Positions 1 to 6,872 of a stretch of DNA of 15,144 nucleotides are shown here, piece after piece. The stretch is taken from the NCBI GenBank assembly GCA_002491565.1, contig DKWE01000132.1, forward strand, positions 1 through 15,144, in the 5' to 3' direction. Under the pieces are notes generated by a model that did not search any database, was not told the DNA's origin, and worked only from the letters and a program-made list of their open reading frames with translations. Position 1 is the stretch's first letter. Every line of letters begins with the position of its first letter. Position numbers and translations under genes: made by a program. The stretch is from Lachnospiraceae bacterium UBA7160. GTDB lineage: Bacteria; Bacillota; Clostridia; Lachnospirales; Lachnospiraceae.

Positions 1-8
1 AGTAGCCT

Positions 9-92
9 ATGGGAGAGTATCAGATTTTCACAGATGCGACTGCGGACATAGCTGCCGATATGATGGTAAAAATGCCTGAGACAAATGCATGA
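9..92 (+). pseudogene. DegV family protein, 5' remnant only
   Basis: An ATG at 9 opens 27 codons ending at TGA (90-92). The first residues, MGEYQIFTDATADI, match the start of DegV-family proteins, which bind fatty acids and supply them to the FakA kinase; the T-D-(S/A)-T-A-D stretch is the family's N-terminal signature. A complete DegV has about 280 residues. I read the two other forward frames after the stop and found no continuation, so this is a truncated copy and not a simple frameshift. Homology appears to end near residue 24. The ribosome binding site would lie before the window. The match is to a short segment recognised by eye, hence moderate confidence. Confidence 0.55.
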
Positions 93-132
93 GAGACAAG
101 AGAATATGAAATTAAACTGATAATTTCAACTG

Positions 133-156
133 AAAAACAGCAAGGCGAGCTTGCTG
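133..156 (-). terminator. Intrinsic terminator, minus strand
   Basis: On the + strand the arms are CAGCAAG (138-144) and CTTGCTG (150-156), a perfect 7-bp stem around a 5-base loop, preceded by five A (133-137). Read on the minus strand this is a stem followed directly by TTTTT, the usual form of an intrinsic terminator. No minus-strand gene ends here within the window, so what it serves is unknown. Confidence 0.5.
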
Positions 157-161
157 AATAC

Positions 162-197
162 GGGTCAGTCTGTCTTGTGTAGATTGACCCTTTTACT
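162..197 (+). terminator. Intrinsic terminator after the degV remnant
   Basis: GGGTCAGTCT (162-171) pairs with AGATTGACCC (181-190) over 10 bp with one G-U wobble and a 9-base loop, followed by TTTTACT. It would end rightward transcription from the degV remnant before the promoter at 339. Confidence 0.55.
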
Positions 198-338
198 TTG
201 CCTTGCCGAAATCTGTCGGACAGGCAAGAAGTTTGCGGATCGGTATTCCGACTTGCGAGCCTGACTCTGCCACGACGAATGAACTGATTGAGAAAATCGT
301 GATTCACACAGCCCTTTTTAATTTCTGACAGGTTGCGA

Positions 339-367
339 TTGATAAAACAGGAGCTTTCTGTTAAGAT
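339..367 (+). promoter_or_regulatory. Sigma-A type promoter for the flavoprotein gene
   Basis: A -35 box TTGATA (339-344), a 17-base spacer and a -10 box TAAGAT (362-367) fit the vegetative consensus well. Transcription would begin near 374, leaving a leader of about 125 bases that contains the hairpin at 411-439. The spacer holds an AACAG (346-350) / CTGTT (358-362) inverted repeat, which could be an operator, though it is short enough to be chance. Confidence 0.5.
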
Positions 368-498
368 AATGCATATCGGAGCAGAACCCGTCACTTATAT
401 GAGAGCTTAGCAAAGCCTGCATTTAGTGAGGCGGCTTTGGAACAGGTAATTGTGGCGCACATCTGGCAGAAAGCATTTTTCAAACACGCTCTAGGTAT

Positions 499-2199
499 AT
501 GATGGAGAAAGAAGAGAAAATTATGAAAAGCAAGAAGGTAATCCGCATCACGGAATTGAAACTAAAGCTGAATCACACACAGGAGGCACTGGCTGCCTCC
601 ATCGAACGTCAGCTGCACCTGAAACCAGGTGCGTTTACGTATGAGATCATGCGCCAGTCCATCGATGCGCGTAAGAAACCAGAACTGTATTATGTATACA
701 CGGTCGATGTGTCTGTGCAGCGCCCTGAGTCATTGGCAAAGCGCATGCACGGGGCGAAGGCTTCCCTGGTTGAGCGAAAGGATTATGAATTTCCGTACAG
801 CAGACAAAATAATCCAGAATTCGCCCTATATAATAAGGAAGAAACAGCGCAGCCCGTTGTAGTCGGCAGCGGTCCGGCTGGGCTTTTCTGCGCACTGATG
901 CTCGCGCGCGCGGGGCTTTGTCCGATTGTATTAGAGCGTGGCGAGCCGGTAGAGCAGCGGATGGAGATTGTTCAAACGTTCTGGGAGAGTGGCAGGCTTG
1001 ATCCAAATACAAACGTACAGTTTGGAGAAGGCGGTGCAGGTACGTTTTCCGATGGAAAGCTGAATACCCTGATCAAGGACCCGGATGGAAAAATCCGCGC
1101 GGTGCTGAACGAATTTGTCCATGCAGGTGCAGACCCAGCCATTCGATACCAGCAAAAGCCACACATCGGGACCGATGTGCTTGCACAAATCGTAAAAGTG
1201 ATCCGAACAGAAATCATCGGCCTTGGCGGTACGTTCCGGTTCGGCGCCTGCCTGACCAGAATCAGTCGGACAGAAGAGAGCAGTAAATCTGGCCGCTATC
1301 TTCTGGAACTGAATGGGGGAGCAGAAGTTTTGGCAGCGGATCAGGTGGTACTCGCCATCGGCCACAGTGCGCGTGATACCTGCCGGATGCTGTATGAATT
1401 CGGGATGCAGATGCAGCCGAAAGCCTTTGCGGTCGGCCTGCGCATGGAGCATCCGCAAGCTATGATCAATGAAGCGATGTACGGTGATGCCAGCCCGGAC
1501 CTGCTCGGTGCAGCTCCTTATAAGGTGACACATAAATGTGAGGACGGACGCGGTGTGTACTCCTTCTGCATGTGTCCGGGCGGGTATGTCGTCAATGCAT
1601 CCTCGGAAGAAGGGCGCCTTGCCGTCAATGGAATGAGCTACAGCGACCGCGCAGGACAAAATGCAAACAGCGCCATCGTCGTGACGGTCACACCTGAGGA
1701 TTATCACGCGGGCTCTCCGCTGGACGGGATTGCATTCCAGCGTGAGCTTGAGGAGGCCGCTTACCGTTGCGGAGACGGAAAAATCCCGGTGCAGCGATTC
1801 GGGGACTTCTGCCACGGCAACACAGACCTGCATAGAGGGGATTCCTCCACGGAAGCGATAGTCCCGCAGATGCGGGGGGCATTCCGGTACGCCGATGTGC
1901 GCAGTGTCCTCCCGGAGCCGCTGAATGAGGCGATCATCAAAGGCATCCATGCATTCGGACGCAGGATTCCAGGCTTCGACCGGGAAGACGCGCTCCTCTC
2001 GGCGGTTGAAAGCCGCACCTCCTCGCCGGTGCGGATCCTTCGTGACGGCGCCTGCCAGTCCGTCACCCATCCTGGCATCTATCCCTGCGGAGAAGGAGCC
2101 GGCTACGCAGGCGGCATCACTTCTGCGGCTGTCGATGGTATCCGGGTTGCAGAAGCGGTGTGCGCGGCCATACAGGAGCAGCGAAATTCGCAACTCTGA
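499..2199 (+). CDS. FAD-dependent oxidoreductase, COG2509 family
   Basis: A cytoplasmic flavoprotein of the NAD(P)/FAD-dependent dehydrogenase type, whose family substrate is not known to me. After an N-terminal region of about 115 residues, the dinucleotide-binding fold begins at P-V-V-V-G-S-G-P-A-G (residues 119-128, GxGxxG at 123, 125 and 128). The segment GEGGAGTFSDGKL (about 176-188) is a hallmark of this family, and the C-terminus carries the second FAD-contact motif, with CGEGAGYAGG followed by ITSAAVDG. The length, 566 residues, is near the usual 530-560. The start is uncertain: ATG 499 or 502 has only a weak AGG upstream, while ATG 523 has AGAAGAG six bases before it and gives the family-like start MKSKKVIRITELKL, so 523 may be the true start. 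It has its own promoter, and no strong terminator follows it. Confidence 0.9.
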   Translation: MMEKEEKIMKSKKVIRITELKLKLNHTQEALAASIERQLHLKPGAFTYEIMRQSIDARKKPELYYVYTVDVSVQRPESLAKRMHGAKASLVERKDYEFPYSRQNNPEFALYNKEETAQPVVVGSGPAGLFCALMLARAGLCPIVLERGEPVEQRMEIVQTFWESGRLDPNTNVQFGEGGAGTFSDGKLNTLIKDPDGKIRAVLNEFVHAGADPAIRYQQKPHIGTDVLAQIVKVIRTEIIGLGGTFRFGACLTRISRTEESSKSGRYLLELNGGAEVLAADQVVLAIGHSARDTCRMLYEFGMQMQPKAFAVGLRMEHPQAMINEAMYGDASPDLLGAAPYKVTHKCEDGRGVYSFCMCPGGYVVNASSEEGRLAVNGMSYSDRAGQNANSAIVVTVTPEDYHAGSPLDGIAFQRELEEAAYRCGDGKIPVQRFGDFCHGNTDLHRGDSSTEAIVPQMRGAFRYADVRSVLPEPLNEAIIKGIHAFGRRIPGFDREDALLSAVESRTSSPVRILRDGACQSVTHPGIYPCGEGAGYAGGITSAAVDGIRVAEAVCAAIQEQRNSQL

Positions 2200-2228
2200 A
2201 AAAGATAACCAGGCAGCAGAAAAAACAG

Positions 2229-2257
2229 TTGCTGTACCACCAAGAAAAGGCTATAAT
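2229..2257 (+). promoter_or_regulatory. Promoter of the secreted-protein gene
   Basis: TTGCTG (2229-2234), a 17-base spacer and a perfect TATAAT (2252-2257) lie in the gap after the flavoprotein gene. Transcription would start near 2264, giving a leader of about 94 bases before the ATG at 2358. A short CAGCA/TGCTG stem (2214-2234) overlaps the -35 box. Confidence 0.6.
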
Positions 2258-2357
2258 GGAAAAAATAGCAGCGCCAAAATGCGTTAAAAGCGTGTTGTTG
2301 TTCGCGGCCAGAATGACCGTGAACAGGAAATTTAGGAAAGGGAGAGGAAGAGAGATT

Positions 2358-3365
2358 ATGAAGCAGACGACGAAGTACAGGAAGCTATGGATTTGTATGT
2401 TCGCAGTAATGTTGTTTTTGGCAGTGATGCCCGCTGCAGCCAAAGCGGCAAATTATCAGCTTGTGAATATCAGCACAGCTACTCAGGGAGCACGGACAAA
2501 GGTCGGAAAGTATTATTTTTACGGCGCATACGATAAAGACAGAAAATACAATATTTATACCTCGACCTCCAAGACAAAATCGGGCAAATCCCTTGGAATA
2601 GTCAAACTTATGGACAGCTCGTGCTCGATTCTTACGAACGGTTCGCGTGTTTACTATGTCTCATCGGAGGACTGGACGGAGACCTACTCGAAGCATGTCG
2701 TATACGGGGTAGATGTGAACGGGAAGAATCAGAAAAAGCTTTGCACCATTATCGACCCTAAAAGTTATAACCGGGTATTTCTGGTCAAAGTATATGGGGA
2801 CCAGATCTATTACAGAACCTACGATTTTGACGCAAAGACCAGTGTGCTTGGCAGTATCTCTGCAAAGACAGGAAAGAAAAAAATAGTTGCCAACGGTTAC
2901 GATGGTTCTGTCTATACAAAGGACAGCGAAAGATATATGTATCTGACCGGAGGAACTAGCGTGGAAGCTAAGAAATCCACTGTAAAAGTTTATGACTGTA
3001 AAAAGAATAAGGTGATTAAGACCTATTCTGTCAAAAAGCCTGCAGGCACGTACAGCTACCTGGATGTGAGTATCACCAAAAAATATTGCTATTTTCTTCA
3101 CACAATCGGCAAGAAAGAAACAGAGGAGTTCAATACTTATAAGATTTACCGATGTGCGCAAAATGGAACAGGCAAGCCAAAGCTGATGAAAACGATAAAG
3201 TGCAGCAATGGCGGATTAAAAGGCGATCTGTTTTATTACATTATAACGAAGGAAACGGAGCCTGGAGTATTTTCTTCGACTTACTACCGCTACAACATCA
3301 CGAAAAATCAGAATAAAAAGATTTCCAAGAAGGCTTATTTCAAGGAACAGGGGATTCCTTACTAA
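2358..3365 (+). CDS. Secreted lysine-rich protein with propeller-like repeats
   Basis: The frame is open from 2160, but ATG 2358 is the likely start. It follows a purine-rich GGGAGAGGAAGAGAG site and begins a clear signal peptide: basic MKQTTKYRK, a hydrophobic core (residues 10-26) and an A-K-A-A cleavage region near 30-32. The mature part of about 300 residues is rich in Lys, Tyr, Ser and Thr and shows recurring strands of the type V-Y-Y-V-S-S or I-Y-Y-R-T-Y followed by turns such as D-V-N-G-K-N-Q-K-K-L. That pattern resembles the DUF5050/TolB-like beta-propellers of clostridial surface proteins. I see no catalytic motif, lipobox or sortase signal. By eye it is more AT-rich than its neighbours. 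It has its own promoter (2229-2257) and is isolated from the cell-shape locus downstream. Function unknown, possibly cell-surface binding. Confidence 0.8.
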   Translation: MKQTTKYRKLWICMFAVMLFLAVMPAAAKAANYQLVNISTATQGARTKVGKYYFYGAYDKDRKYNIYTSTSKTKSGKSLGIVKLMDSSCSILTNGSRVYYVSSEDWTETYSKHVVYGVDVNGKNQKKLCTIIDPKSYNRVFLVKVYGDQIYYRTYDFDAKTSVLGSISAKTGKKKIVANGYDGSVYTKDSERYMYLTGGTSVEAKKSTVKVYDCKKNKVIKTYSVKKPAGTYSYLDVSITKKYCYFLHTIGKKETEEFNTYKIYRCAQNGTGKPKLMKTIKCSNGGLKGDLFYYIITKETEPGVFSSTYYRYNITKNQNKKISKKAYFKEQGIPY

Positions 3366-3385
3366 CTGAAATCGATTCACAGCAT

Positions 3386-3448
3386 AATCAAGCCAGATAC
3401 CATGGTCCTTACGTGCAGGCGCGGCGAACCAAGGTATCTGGCTTGATT
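3386..3448. repeat. Long perfect inverted repeat (stem-loop)
   Basis: AATCAAGCCAGATACC (3386-3401) is exactly the reverse complement of 3433-3448, with a 31-base loop. Pairing extends four more bases inside after one mismatch (3403-3406 with 3428-3431). No T run follows directly on either strand, so it is not a typical intrinsic terminator, although it sits between a gene end and the next promoter. It may still stop or protect the upstream transcript, or be a dispersed palindrome. Confidence 0.7.
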
Positions 3449-3529
3449 GCAGCCATGAACTGTAACAATCGCGACGCTCCTTCACAAATTTTTAATAACC
3501 TCGGTGTATACTTTACCAATTTTTTATGC

Positions 3530-3535
3530 TAGAAT
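3530..3535 (+). promoter_or_regulatory. Extended -10 promoter before radC
   Basis: TAGAAT at 3530-3535 is preceded by TG and one base (TGcTAGAAT, from 3527), the extended -10 form that tolerates a weak -35. No good -35 box stands 16-18 bases upstream. Transcription would start near 3542, close to a small GGTTC/GAACC hairpin (3543-3556). This is the best candidate I see for the start of the long radC-to-carboxypeptidase transcript. Confidence 0.4.
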
Positions 3536-3581
3536 AAAGAATGGTTCACGGGAACCGCATGGGAGAGTGCCGGTAATACGA

Positions 3582-4349
3582 ATGAATCATCAGACAACAC
3601 CAACAAAAGCACAGACAACTGCTTCCGATCACGCACCCGCTGGCAGCACCATAAAAAGTCTGCCCGAGCAGGAGCGGCCCTATGAAAAGTGCATCGCCAG
3701 AGGAACGGAAGCCCTGAGCGATGCAGAGCTTCTCTCTGTCATTCTGCGGACAGGTTCCAGAGGAGAGTCCGCTCTGGCTTTGTCCAGGAATCTGCTCGAC
3801 TGCACCGGAATGGGGCTGCTTGGACTCTACCACATGTCCCTTGCCGATCTGCAGAAGATCCGCGGACTTGGCAAAGTAAAAGCGATTCAGCTCAAGTGCA
3901 TTGCGGAGCTGTCCCGGCGCATTGCGCGGGCAGGCTTTTCCGGTACGGTCTCGTTTCAGGATCCGGCTGCAGTGGCATCCTATTATATGGAGACGCTGCG
4001 CCATGAAGAACAGGAGATTTTGCTGCTCGTGATGCTTAACAGCAAGGGAAAGCTGCTGAAAGAAACGGTCATATCCAAGGGAACGGTGAATGCCTCGCTC
4101 GCCACGCCGCGTGAGATCTTCATCGAAGCGGTGCGCTGTCAGGCCGTCAGTATCCTGCTGCTGCACAATCACCCAAGCGGCAATCCGGATCCGAGCAGAG
4201 AGGATATCCTGATGACAGAGCGCGTGCGCAGAGCAGGCGCGATGCTTGGCATTGAACTGCTGGATCATATTATCATTGGAGACAGACAGGCGGTCAGCAT
4301 GCGTGAACTGGGATTCTGGCCATCAAAGGAAAAGAGCAATGAGGAGTAA
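3582..4349 (+). CDS. radC: RadC family protein (JAMM/MPN domain)
   Basis: This is a 255-residue member of the RadC (UPF0758) family, which couples an N-terminal helix-hairpin-helix region to a JAB/MPN metal-binding domain. Its cellular role is unsettled; the older DNA-repair assignment is doubtful. Visible signatures are the family start S-L-P-E-Q-E-R-P, the block A-L-S-D-A-E-L-L, the helix-hairpin-helix I-R-G-L-G-K-V-K-A, and the JAMM motif HNHPSGNPDPSRED (His195, His197, Ser205, Asp208). The frame is open back to a GTG at 3504, but that lies upstream of the promoter -10 box. ATG 3582 gives a normal family N-terminus, with GGGAG lying rather far upstream (3561-3565). radC directly before mreB is the same order as in Bacillus subtilis. 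Its stop is 5 bases from mreB. Confidence 0.93.
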   Translation: MNHQTTPTKAQTTASDHAPAGSTIKSLPEQERPYEKCIARGTEALSDAELLSVILRTGSRGESALALSRNLLDCTGMGLLGLYHMSLADLQKIRGLGKVKAIQLKCIAELSRRIARAGFSGTVSFQDPAAVASYYMETLRHEEQEILLLVMLNSKGKLLKETVISKGTVNASLATPREIFIEAVRCQAVSILLLHNHPSGNPDPSREDILMTERVRRAGAMLGIELLDHIIIGDRQAVSMRELGFWPSKEKSNEE

Positions 4350-4354
4350 ATTAC

Positions 4355-5374
4355 ATGTTGTTTCAGAAAGTATGCGGTGTCGATCTGGGCACCGATACGA
4401 TAAAGATAAAAGACAAAAGCGGGAAAAAATTTCTGTACGATAAAAATGTCGTTGCGCTGCGCAATGACCGGGACGTGCTGGCGGTAGGGAACGCTGCCTA
4501 TGAGATTTATGAAAAGAATCCACAGAATGTCCAGGTTGTCTGGCCGATGGCGAACGGTGTGATTGCCAGTCTGACGGAGATGGAGATTGTGCTTTCGCAT
4601 TTGCTGAAGGGTTTTTCCGGATTGCCGGGGACTGAGGCATCCTTATACATTGCGGTGCCAAGCGACGTCACACAGGTGGAAAAGCGTGCGTTTTTCCAGG
4701 TTATGCGCGGCAAAATCGGCGCTGGAAAGATCCGGCTGATTGATAAGGGAGTCGCGGACGCGGTGAGCGCAGGGCTTCCGGTGCTTACCTCACGCGGGCA
4801 TATGGTTGCAAATATCGGGGCCGATACCACAGAGATCTCCGTGATCTCATCCGGAAAGGTCATCCTTTCCCAGACGCTGAAGATTGGGGGGCGCAAGCTT
4901 GACCAGGATATCAGTACGATGGTGCGCCGGAAGTTCAATCTGAGTATCGGTAACAAGACCGCAGAGTCCCTGAAGAACAATCTGGCGTTTATGATCAATG
5001 GACCTAAGCTGGAGCAAAAAGTATTCGGAATTCACACCCTTTCCGGTCTACCCAAATATGACCGGATTCCGTCACTTGCGGTCAGCGTGGCAATTATAGA
5101 CACCGTGGATGCGATCGTTGAGAGTATCCAGGCAGTATACCACCGTGTTCCGCCGCAGTTGATGAAAGATATCGCACGGGAGGGCATCTACCTGTGCGGC
5201 GGAGTTTCTATGATACAGAATCTTCCGGAGTACATACGGCGGGAGATCGGCATTCCGCTGCATCACATACAGGACCCAAAGAATAGCACTGTGCGCGGGC
5301 TGGTGGAGATACTGAACAACCGGGATCTGAGGCAGTTCACTTACACACTGAATGATCTGGCAGGGATGAGGTAA
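4355..5374 (+). CDS. mreB: Rod shape-determining protein MreB (divergent)
   Basis: A bacterial actin homologue of 339 residues, the usual MreB length, expected to form membrane-associated filaments that orient the RodA-PBP2 wall synthase. Its GAGGAG site overlaps the end of radC. The first phosphate loop is partly kept (V-D-L-G-T, 9-13), and the blocks W-P-M-A-N-G-V-I-A and A-G-L-P-V and the helix C-G-G-V-S-M-I-Q-N-L (281-290) align with MreB along its length. Nucleotide-site residues differ: the usual I-E-E-P is I-D-K-G (129-132), the usual V-D-I-G-G-G-T-T-E is A-N-I-G-A-D-T-T-E (152-160), and the adenosine loop G-G-G-A is C-G-G-V. The two catalytic acidic positions become Lys131 and Asn153. 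The family call is firm from fold blocks and from mreC and mreD following; ATP hydrolysis is doubtful. Another MreB or Mbl may exist elsewhere in the genome. Confidence 0.92.
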   Translation: MLFQKVCGVDLGTDTIKIKDKSGKKFLYDKNVVALRNDRDVLAVGNAAYEIYEKNPQNVQVVWPMANGVIASLTEMEIVLSHLLKGFSGLPGTEASLYIAVPSDVTQVEKRAFFQVMRGKIGAGKIRLIDKGVADAVSAGLPVLTSRGHMVANIGADTTEISVISSGKVILSQTLKIGGRKLDQDISTMVRRKFNLSIGNKTAESLKNNLAFMINGPKLEQKVFGIHTLSGLPKYDRIPSLAVSVAIIDTVDAIVESIQAVYHRVPPQLMKDIAREGIYLCGGVSMIQNLPEYIRREIGIPLHHIQDPKNSTVRGLVEILNNRDLRQFTYTLNDLAGMR

Positions 5375-5386
5375 AGGCAGACTGAT

Positions 5387-6331
5387 ATGAAAAAGAAGAC
5401 GAATGACACATTAAAAAATAAATATCTGCTGATTGGGCTGAGCATCGTGTGCGTTGCGCTGATACTTGTCTCCTTTCTGGACAGTGAGGTTGTCTCTCCC
5501 ATACGGCAGGTCAGCGGAGTTGTAATCACACCGATTCAGAAGGGCATCAACGGCTTTGGCTCCTGGCTGTCGGGGCTGACGGACAATTTCGACGATGCGG
5601 TGACGCTCAGAGAGCGGAATAAAGAGCTTCAGGAGAAAGTCAACACGCTGACGGAGGAGAACAGCCGACTGATTCAGGACAAGGAGGAACTCGACAGACT
5701 CCGGGAACTCTTTGAGCTGGACGGACAGTATGAGGATTATGAGAAGGTCGGTGCGCGGGTCATCGCGATGGAGACCGGAAACTGGTTCAACCTTTTTACC
5801 ATCGATAAGGGTTCCAATGACGGGATCCGGAAGGATGCGAATGTGATCTCGGGCGGTGGTCTTGTCGGTATCGTGACCGAAGTCGGACCTACCTGGGCGA
5901 TTGTGCGTTCCATTATCGATGACAACAGCAATGTCAGTGCGATGATTTCCACGACGTCGGACCGCTGTATTGTGGCCGGAGACCTGAGATTGATTGATGA
6001 CGGGTGCCTGAATCTTGTGAAACTGACCGATGAGGAGAACCGGGTTCACGTCGGAGATAAGGTTGTCACTTCCTACATCAGTGAGAAATTTCTGCCAGGC
6101 ATCCTGATCGGCTACATCAGTGAGCTGAACAATGATTCCAATAATCTCACAAAGTCCGGCTTTGTCACACCGGCTGTCGACTTCCGCCATCTCCAGGAGG
6201 TACTGGTGATCCTGGAGCTGAAGGAATATGTTCCGTCAACTGCAGTGTCAGAAGGCACTGTGGTACAGGGGGATGCGCTGCGTCAGAGTGAAGGGACGCA
6301 GACCGAGAGCGAGACAGAAACAGAGCAATAA
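5387..6331 (+). CDS. mreC: Rod shape-determining protein MreC
   Basis: A 314-residue bitopic membrane protein that links cytoplasmic MreB filaments to extracellular PBP2. It shows a short basic N-terminus, one membrane segment (about 13-31), a coiled coil (about 66-110, with E-R-N-K-E-L-Q-E-K-V and E-E-N-S-R-L), then the two beta-barrel subdomains, including W-F-N-L-F-T-I-D-K-G and G-G-G-L-V-G-I-V, both MreC hallmarks. The last 30 residues are an acidic, Ser/Thr/Glu/Gln-rich tail ending in E-T-E-T-E-Q, probably disordered. The start ATG has AAGG nine bases upstream and lies 12 bases after the mreB stop, so the two are surely co-transcribed. Confidence 0.95.
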   Translation: MKKKTNDTLKNKYLLIGLSIVCVALILVSFLDSEVVSPIRQVSGVVITPIQKGINGFGSWLSGLTDNFDDAVTLRERNKELQEKVNTLTEENSRLIQDKEELDRLRELFELDGQYEDYEKVGARVIAMETGNWFNLFTIDKGSNDGIRKDANVISGGGLVGIVTEVGPTWAIVRSIIDDNSNVSAMISTTSDRCIVAGDLRLIDDGCLNLVKLTDEENRVHVGDKVVTSYISEKFLPGILIGYISELNNDSNNLTKSGFVTPAVDFRHLQEVLVILELKEYVPSTAVSEGTVVQGDALRQSEGTQTESETETEQ

Positions 6332-6353
6332 TGGGAAAAGGAGGGAGCACGGG

Positions 6354-6872
6354 ATGAGACGAAAACTCACTATGGCAGTGATCATTGTCGCCAGCGTTTT
6401 GCTGCAGTCGACTGTCTGCCAGATGATTTCGGTCGCTTCAATCAAACCAAACCTTCTTGTCATCGTAACCGTGGCCTTTGGCCTGATGCGCGGGCGGAGG
6501 GATGGCATGCTGACCGGCTTTTTCCTGGGGCTTTTGAATGATATTTTTTTCAATACGGTGATCGGCTTTAACGCACTGATTTACCTTTGGGTCGGCTATT
6601 TCAGCGGGAATTTTTACCGGATCTTTTACGACGACGATATCAAAACGCCGCTGCTGCTGATTTCAATCTGTGACATTGTATATGGAGTGATTCAGTACGG
6701 TTTTCTGTTCCTGATGCGTGGGAGAATCCACTTTTTCTTTTACCTGGGCAGAGTGATATTGCCGGAGATGATCTATACGCTGATCCTGACAATTGTTGTC
6801 TACCAGGTGCTGTATGCGATCAATCGCAGGCTGGTATTGACGGACAAAGGAGGTGTAGACGGGATTGTTTGA
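6354..6872 (+). CDS. mreD: Rod shape-determining protein MreD
   Basis: A 172-residue integral membrane protein with about five hydrophobic segments and the MreD-type stretch K-P-N-L-L-V-I-V-T-V followed by G-F-F-L-G-L-L-N-D. It belongs to the elongasome, where MreD modulates the MreC-PBP2 interaction. An open frame extends upstream inside mreC, but ATG 6354 follows GGAGGGAGCACGGG and begins a proper MreD N-terminus (MRRKLTMAVIIVASVL), so the upstream part is a shadow. The gap from the mreC stop is 22 bases. Its last 8 bases overlap the next gene. Confidence 0.93.
   Translation: MRRKLTMAVIIVASVLLQSTVCQMISVASIKPNLLVIVTVAFGLMRGRRDGMLTGFFLGLLNDIFFNTVIGFNALIYLWVGYFSGNFYRIFYDDDIKTPLLLISICDIVYGVIQYGFLFLMRGRIHFFFYLGRVILPEMIYTLILTIVVYQVLYAINRRLVLTDKGGVDGIV
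6848..6853 (+). promoter_or_regulatory. Ribosome binding site that fixes a TTG start
   Basis: AGGAGG lies inside the end of mreD, 11 bases before the TTG at 6865. The next in-frame ATG (6898) has no comparable site, so the TTG is preferred for the PBP2 gene. Confidence 0.6.

Larger units (their letters stand above)
93..498. other. Gene-free spacer rich in hairpins
   Basis: This 406-base stretch between the degV remnant and the flavoprotein gene has no convincing gene. From left to right it holds a - strand terminator (133-156), a + strand terminator (162-197), a hairpin with arms CTTGCC (202-207) and GGCAAG (223-228), a short hairpin TCGG/CCGA (240-251), a promoter (339-367) and a leader hairpin CAAAGCC (411-417) / GGCTTTG (433-439). 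A minus-strand reading frame crosses 20-394 but looks spurious. The compact palindromes and the truncated gene beside them suggest a dispersed intergenic repeat or the scar of an old insertion, which is inference. Confidence 0.5.

Noticed and set aside
20..394. Minus-strand frame of 124 codons across the left spacer
   Set aside because: It crosses two terminator hairpins and the promoter, runs antisense to the degV remnant, and has no ribosome binding site or domain I recognise.
931..2193. Minus-strand frame of 420 codons opposite the flavoprotein gene
   Set aside because: It is antisense to a clear conserved protein, and its composition (rich in Arg, His and Cys) is typical of a shadow frame in GC-rich coding DNA.
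2160..2357. Upstream in-frame extension of the secreted protein
   Set aside because: It overlaps the end of the flavoprotein gene and the promoter at 2229-2257; the signal peptide and binding site indicate a start at 2358.
3546..4268. Minus-strand frame of 240 codons opposite radC
   Set aside because: Shadow of radC, with no family motif.
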